Of a stretch of 37,525 nucleotides of DNA, positions 31,448-37,525 are shown piece after piece. The notes beneath the pieces are model-generated. The model saw only the letters and a list, made by a program, of their open reading frames with translations. It searched no databases and had not been told where the DNA came from. Positions within the stretch are counted from its first letter, which is position 1, and each line of letters opens with the position of its first letter. Source of the stretch: an uncultured Puniceicoccaceae bacterium (GTDB lineage: Bacteria; Verrucomicrobiota; Verrucomicrobiia; Opitutales; Coraliomargaritaceae); NCBI GenBank assembly GCA_905479975.1, contig CAJQOS010000048.1:1-37525 (forward strand). Direction: 5' to 3'. A program made the position numbers and the translations under genes.

Positions 31448-32419
31448 TTATTTCGCTCCCTTCGCCATGTGAGCAATCAGTCGCTCGTTAAATTCTGCGG
31501 CAGAATCATGCCCCATTTGCTTCAAAGAGCGCATCATCGCAGCGACTTCAACGAGTCGAGCCATATCACGCCCGGGACGAACAGGAATTTCGATCAACGG
31601 CACTGTCATACCGAGCACTTCGAGATAGTTTTCTTCGAGACCCGTGCGATCCTCATTCATTCCTGAGGTCCAGTTGATAAAGTTAATAATCACATCGATA
31701 CGCTTATTCAAACGCACGGCACGCACACCAAACAATTCAGCGATGTTAATAATCCCTAACCCGCGACACTCCATGTAGCCGCGGCTAAGTTCCGATGAAG
31801 TGCCCATCAGCTCTCGATCGCTCAGACGTTTCACGTGCGTCAAATCATCGGCCACCAGACTATGGCCACGCTCAATCAGTGCGAGCGCGCACTCACTCTT
31901 CCCCACGCCGCTCTCACCACAAATCAAGGTACCAATCCCTCGAACATCGAGTAGCGTGCCGTGGATATGCGTGCGCGGTGCGAATTTCTCCTCAAGCAAC
32001 AAGGTCGCCTCAGTCGTAAATGTCTTAGACTTCAGCGGAGAGCGAATCAATGGCGTCTCATATTCGTTCGCCAAAGATTTCAGAATCTTCGAGGGAGCCA
32101 AATTTCTCGAAACGACGATGCAAGGCACTTTACGCTTAAAAATCTCCGTCAACACTGCAGTTTCCTCTGCCGACCCCAAATCCCGGAGATAAGACATCTC
32201 CCCTGCTCCCAGCAACTGTAGCCGCTTCCGAGCGAAGAACTTGAAGTATCCAGTCATCGCCAATGCAGGCCGATTCAAACTACGCTCGCGAATGGTCTTA
32301 TCTAAACCAGCCTCACCGGCGATCAAGTCGAGCTCCAGAGGCTCCTTAAAAGAATCATAAAACTCTCGGACAGAGACTGATTCGATGAACTTTGCGTTGT
32401 TTTTTTGCTGAACTGACAT
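31448..32419 (-). CDS. hprK: HPr kinase/phosphorylase
   Basis: HprK phosphorylates HPr on serine and reverses this with phosphate, linking carbon status to regulation. The 323-aa protein has the Walker A GESGVGKS (about 168-175) preceded by [17 protein letters not shown], whose histidine is the catalytic one. The HprK signature [10 protein letters not shown] and the late [19 protein letters not shown] loop are also present. The N-terminal domain (1-130) is present. It starts 18 bp after the lptB stop, so it is in the lptA-lptB-hprK operon, as in the LptAB/PTS clusters of other Gram-negatives. No HPr or EI gene is in the window. Confidence 0.95.
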   Translation of the reverse strand: MSVQQKNNAKFIESVSVREFYDSFKEPLELDLIAGEAGLDKTIRERSLNRPALAMTGYFKFFARKRLQLLGAGEMSYLRDLGSAEETAVLTEIFKRKVPCIVVSRNLAPSKILKSLANEYETPLIRSPLKSKTFTTEATLLLEEKFAPRTHIHGTLLDVRGIGTLICGESGVGKSECALALIERGHSLVADDLTHVKRLSDRELMGTSSELSRGYMECRGLGIINIAELFGVRAVRLNKRIDVIINFINWTSGMNEDRTGLEENYLEVLGMTVPLIEIPVRPGRDMARLVEVAAMMRSLKQMGHDSAAEFNERLIAHMAKGAK

Positions 32420-32437
32420 GGGGTATCTCTCCTCGTT

Positions 32438-33211
32438 CTACATATTAAAATCCTGGCCAAGATAAAATTCCTTACTCTTGGCATCGTTAATCAAAAAGTC
32501 GCCAGTGCCCTCACTGAGGACCGAGCCTTCATGCAGCAAATAGGCACGATCTACAATTCTCAGTGTCTCACGGACGTTATGGTCAGTAATGAGCACCCCG
32601 ATCCCGCGATCCTTGAGCTGAATAATGATCTTCTGCACCTCACTGACACTGATGGGATCGACGCCGCTAAAGGGTTCATCCATCAACAAAAACTTAGGCC
32701 GCGTCACTAGCGCGCGGGAAATTTCTAACCGGCGACGTTCGCCACCACTCAGAGTGTAAGCCTTCTGCTTAGCCAAGTGCTCCAAACCGAGCTCCGTCAA
32801 ATGCTCCTCTACGGATGCTTCGCGCTCGGCCTTACTCAAAGGCAAGGTCTCGGCAATCGCGCGGATATTTTGCTCCACCGTCATCTTGCGAAACACCGAA
32901 GCCTCTTGGGGCAAATATCCAATCCCCCGCCGCGCGCGGCGATACATCGGTTGCGGCGTCAAATCCTCACCATCGAGAAACACTCTCCCCGAAGTCGCAG
33001 CAATCAAGCCCACAACCATATAAAAGGTAGTCGTCTTCCCCGCACCGTTCGGTCCGAGCAGGCCGACAATCTCTCCAGCGCTGACGTTTATATTCACGCC
33101 GTTGACAACGCGGCGTTTACCGTATTCCCGAACCAGTTGACGGGTCTCAATCTTCGAGGGCGCAGAAGCTTCATCCATATTGCCCAGAGCAAAACCGCTT
33201 GGTAGAGACAC
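32438..33211 (-). CDS. lptB: LPS export ABC transporter ATP-binding protein
   Basis: LptB powers extraction of LPS from the inner membrane with LptF/LptG. The 257-aa protein has Walker A GPNGAGKTT, Q-loop near LPQEASVF, ABC signature LSGGERRRLEI, Walker B FLLMDEPFSGVDP and the switch histidine in VLITDHNVRET. The LptB-type phrase RRARRGIGYLPQEASVFRKMTVEQN is close to proteobacterial LptB. About 15 N-terminal residues precede the usual KIETRQLVREYGKR start, and an internal ATG (codon 12) could be used instead. It lies 21 bp after the lptA-like gene. Confidence 0.96.
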   Translation of the reverse strand: MSLPSGFALGNMDEASAPSKIETRQLVREYGKRRVVNGVNINVSAGEIVGLLGPNGAGKTTTFYMVVGLIAATSGRVFLDGEDLTPQPMYRRARRGIGYLPQEASVFRKMTVEQNIRAIAETLPLSKAEREASVEEHLTELGLEHLAKQKAYTLSGGERRRLEISRALVTRPKFLLMDEPFSGVDPISVSEVQKIIIQLKDRGIGVLITDHNVRETLRIVDRAYLLHEGSVLSEGTGDFLINDAKSKEFYLGQDFNM

Positions 33212-33232
33212 CGCAATCCATTCCTGCGTAAA

Positions 33233-35293
<2,061 letters not shown>

Positions 35294-35304
35294 AGCGGTT
35301 TGGG

Positions 35305-35334
35305 TAAAAAGAAACCCGGATCAGCGTCCGGGTT
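35305..35334 (-). terminator. Rho-independent terminator after aspS
   Basis: The minus strand reads AACCCGGA, a six-base loop, TCCGGGTT, then TTCTTTTT (stem 35313-35320 and 35327-35334; A-run at 35306-35310 on the plus strand). It lies 31 bp past the aspS stop and 11 bp before the lptA-like start, so it separates the two transcription units. Confidence 0.9.
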
Positions 35335-35365
35335 CCAGTTGAAAGTAAACTTTTCCAGAATGCAA

Positions 35366-37165
<1,800 letters not shown>

Positions 37166-37365
37166 GAGAAAACGCGCGATGAAAACAGCTTCCCCCCACG
37201 AAACAAGCACGAAAACCGCCCACTTCTCAAGAGTTGCGCATGAAAATCAAAAAATCTAGATCTCAGCACGCTGAAATGCAACTTCGACAATCCCCTCATT
37301 TTTAAGAGCTTCCAGAACCAAATAAACATCCCTCATAAAAATATTAAAATTCTCAAGACAAAGCA
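37166..37365. other. Divergent spacer between aspS and the tRNA promoter
   Basis: About 200 bp of AT-rich sequence with no reading frame I can support and no strong hairpin. It should contain the aspS promoter on the minus strand, but no convincing -35/-10 pair was identified. Confidence 0.5.
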
Positions 37366-37395
37366 TTGACAAGCGCGCCTCAGAATAACTTTATG
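37366..37395 (+). promoter_or_regulatory. Possible tRNA-Asn promoter
   Basis: A perfect TTGACA (37366-37371) is followed after 18 bp by a weak -10 (TTTATG, 37390-37395). A CTGCC/GGCAG hairpin lies between it and the tRNA, in the presumed leader. The -35 is convincing, the -10 is not. Confidence 0.5.
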
Positions 37396-37448
37396 CCGTC
37401 TTCAATTTGATTGATCTGCCCAACAGGCAGTTAATTAAAGAGATTTTT

Positions 37449-37523
<75 letters not shown>

Positions 37524-37525
37524 TT

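Overview
The window looks like chromosomal core DNA from a Gram-negative member of the Verrucomicrobia, most likely class Opitutae (Puniceicoccales/Opitutales type). This is inference from protein style and gene order; no 16S rRNA gene is present. Supporting signs are the neighbourhood lptA-like/lptB/hprK next to dnaA, several secreted or membrane hypothetical proteins of a kind I associate with this phylum, an OprP-type porin, a complete outer-membrane lipid export pair, and the rarity of clear Shine-Dalgarno sequences. No phage, integrase, transposase, toxin-antitoxin, defence island or CRISPR array was found. Most of the window is housekeeping.

Layout. 1-300 (-): start of rplT and all of rpmI. 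474-1145 (+) and 1198-1854 (-): two uncharacterised proteins. 2031-4393 (+): nadA, then an MFS transporter, separated by a nested palindromic repeat. 4505-9335 (-): porin, recR-ybaB pair, a cyclic-nucleotide/FHA sensor protein, a CBS-pair protein with a strong terminator and a near-leaderless promoter, and an NAD-dependent epimerase-like protein. 9388-12913 (+): an oxygen-dependent haem block hemF, hemE, hemG/hemY, with different palindromic repeats in each gap. 13108-16831 (+): ligA with no zinc-finger cysteines, then a DUF3592 membrane protein and a small protein resembling its C-terminal domain. 16986-20171: tyrosine phosphatase-like protein (-), small P-loop ATPase (+), AspT/YidE-type transporter (+). 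20316-22796 (-): three-gene envelope operon. 22822-23706 (+): ispA. 23703-26458 (-): Spx/ArsC-like protein, small membrane-anchored protein, hisS, HU. 26562-28988 (+): a divergent ClpX-like ATPase, then ubiE/menG behind a hexanucleotide microsatellite. 29074-37165 (-): an uncharacterised protein behind dnaA, dnaA, a 495-bp AT-rich putative oriC, hprK, lptB, a large lptA-like gene carrying the same hexanucleotide microsatellite, a terminator, and aspS. 37449-37523 (+): tRNA-Asn(GTT).

How the genes fit together. The haem block and nadA supply cofactors to an aerobic or facultative cell. dnaA, the putative origin, HU, YbaB, RecR and LigA serve replication and repair. LptA/LptB serve LPS transport. 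IspA feeds isoprenoid and quinone synthesis, which UbiE/MenG completes. AspRS carries the residue pair reported for non-discriminating enzymes and lies beside tRNA-Asn, suggesting indirect Asn-tRNA synthesis.

I did not find a convincing new multi-gene system. The most unusual signals are the zinc-finger-less LigA, the ClpX-like ATPase without a zinc-binding domain, the shared ACTCTC microsatellite in two loci, and several families of intergenic palindromes. Two of those palindromes have the GTAG-plus-hairpin layout of REP elements linked to REP-associated tyrosine transposases.
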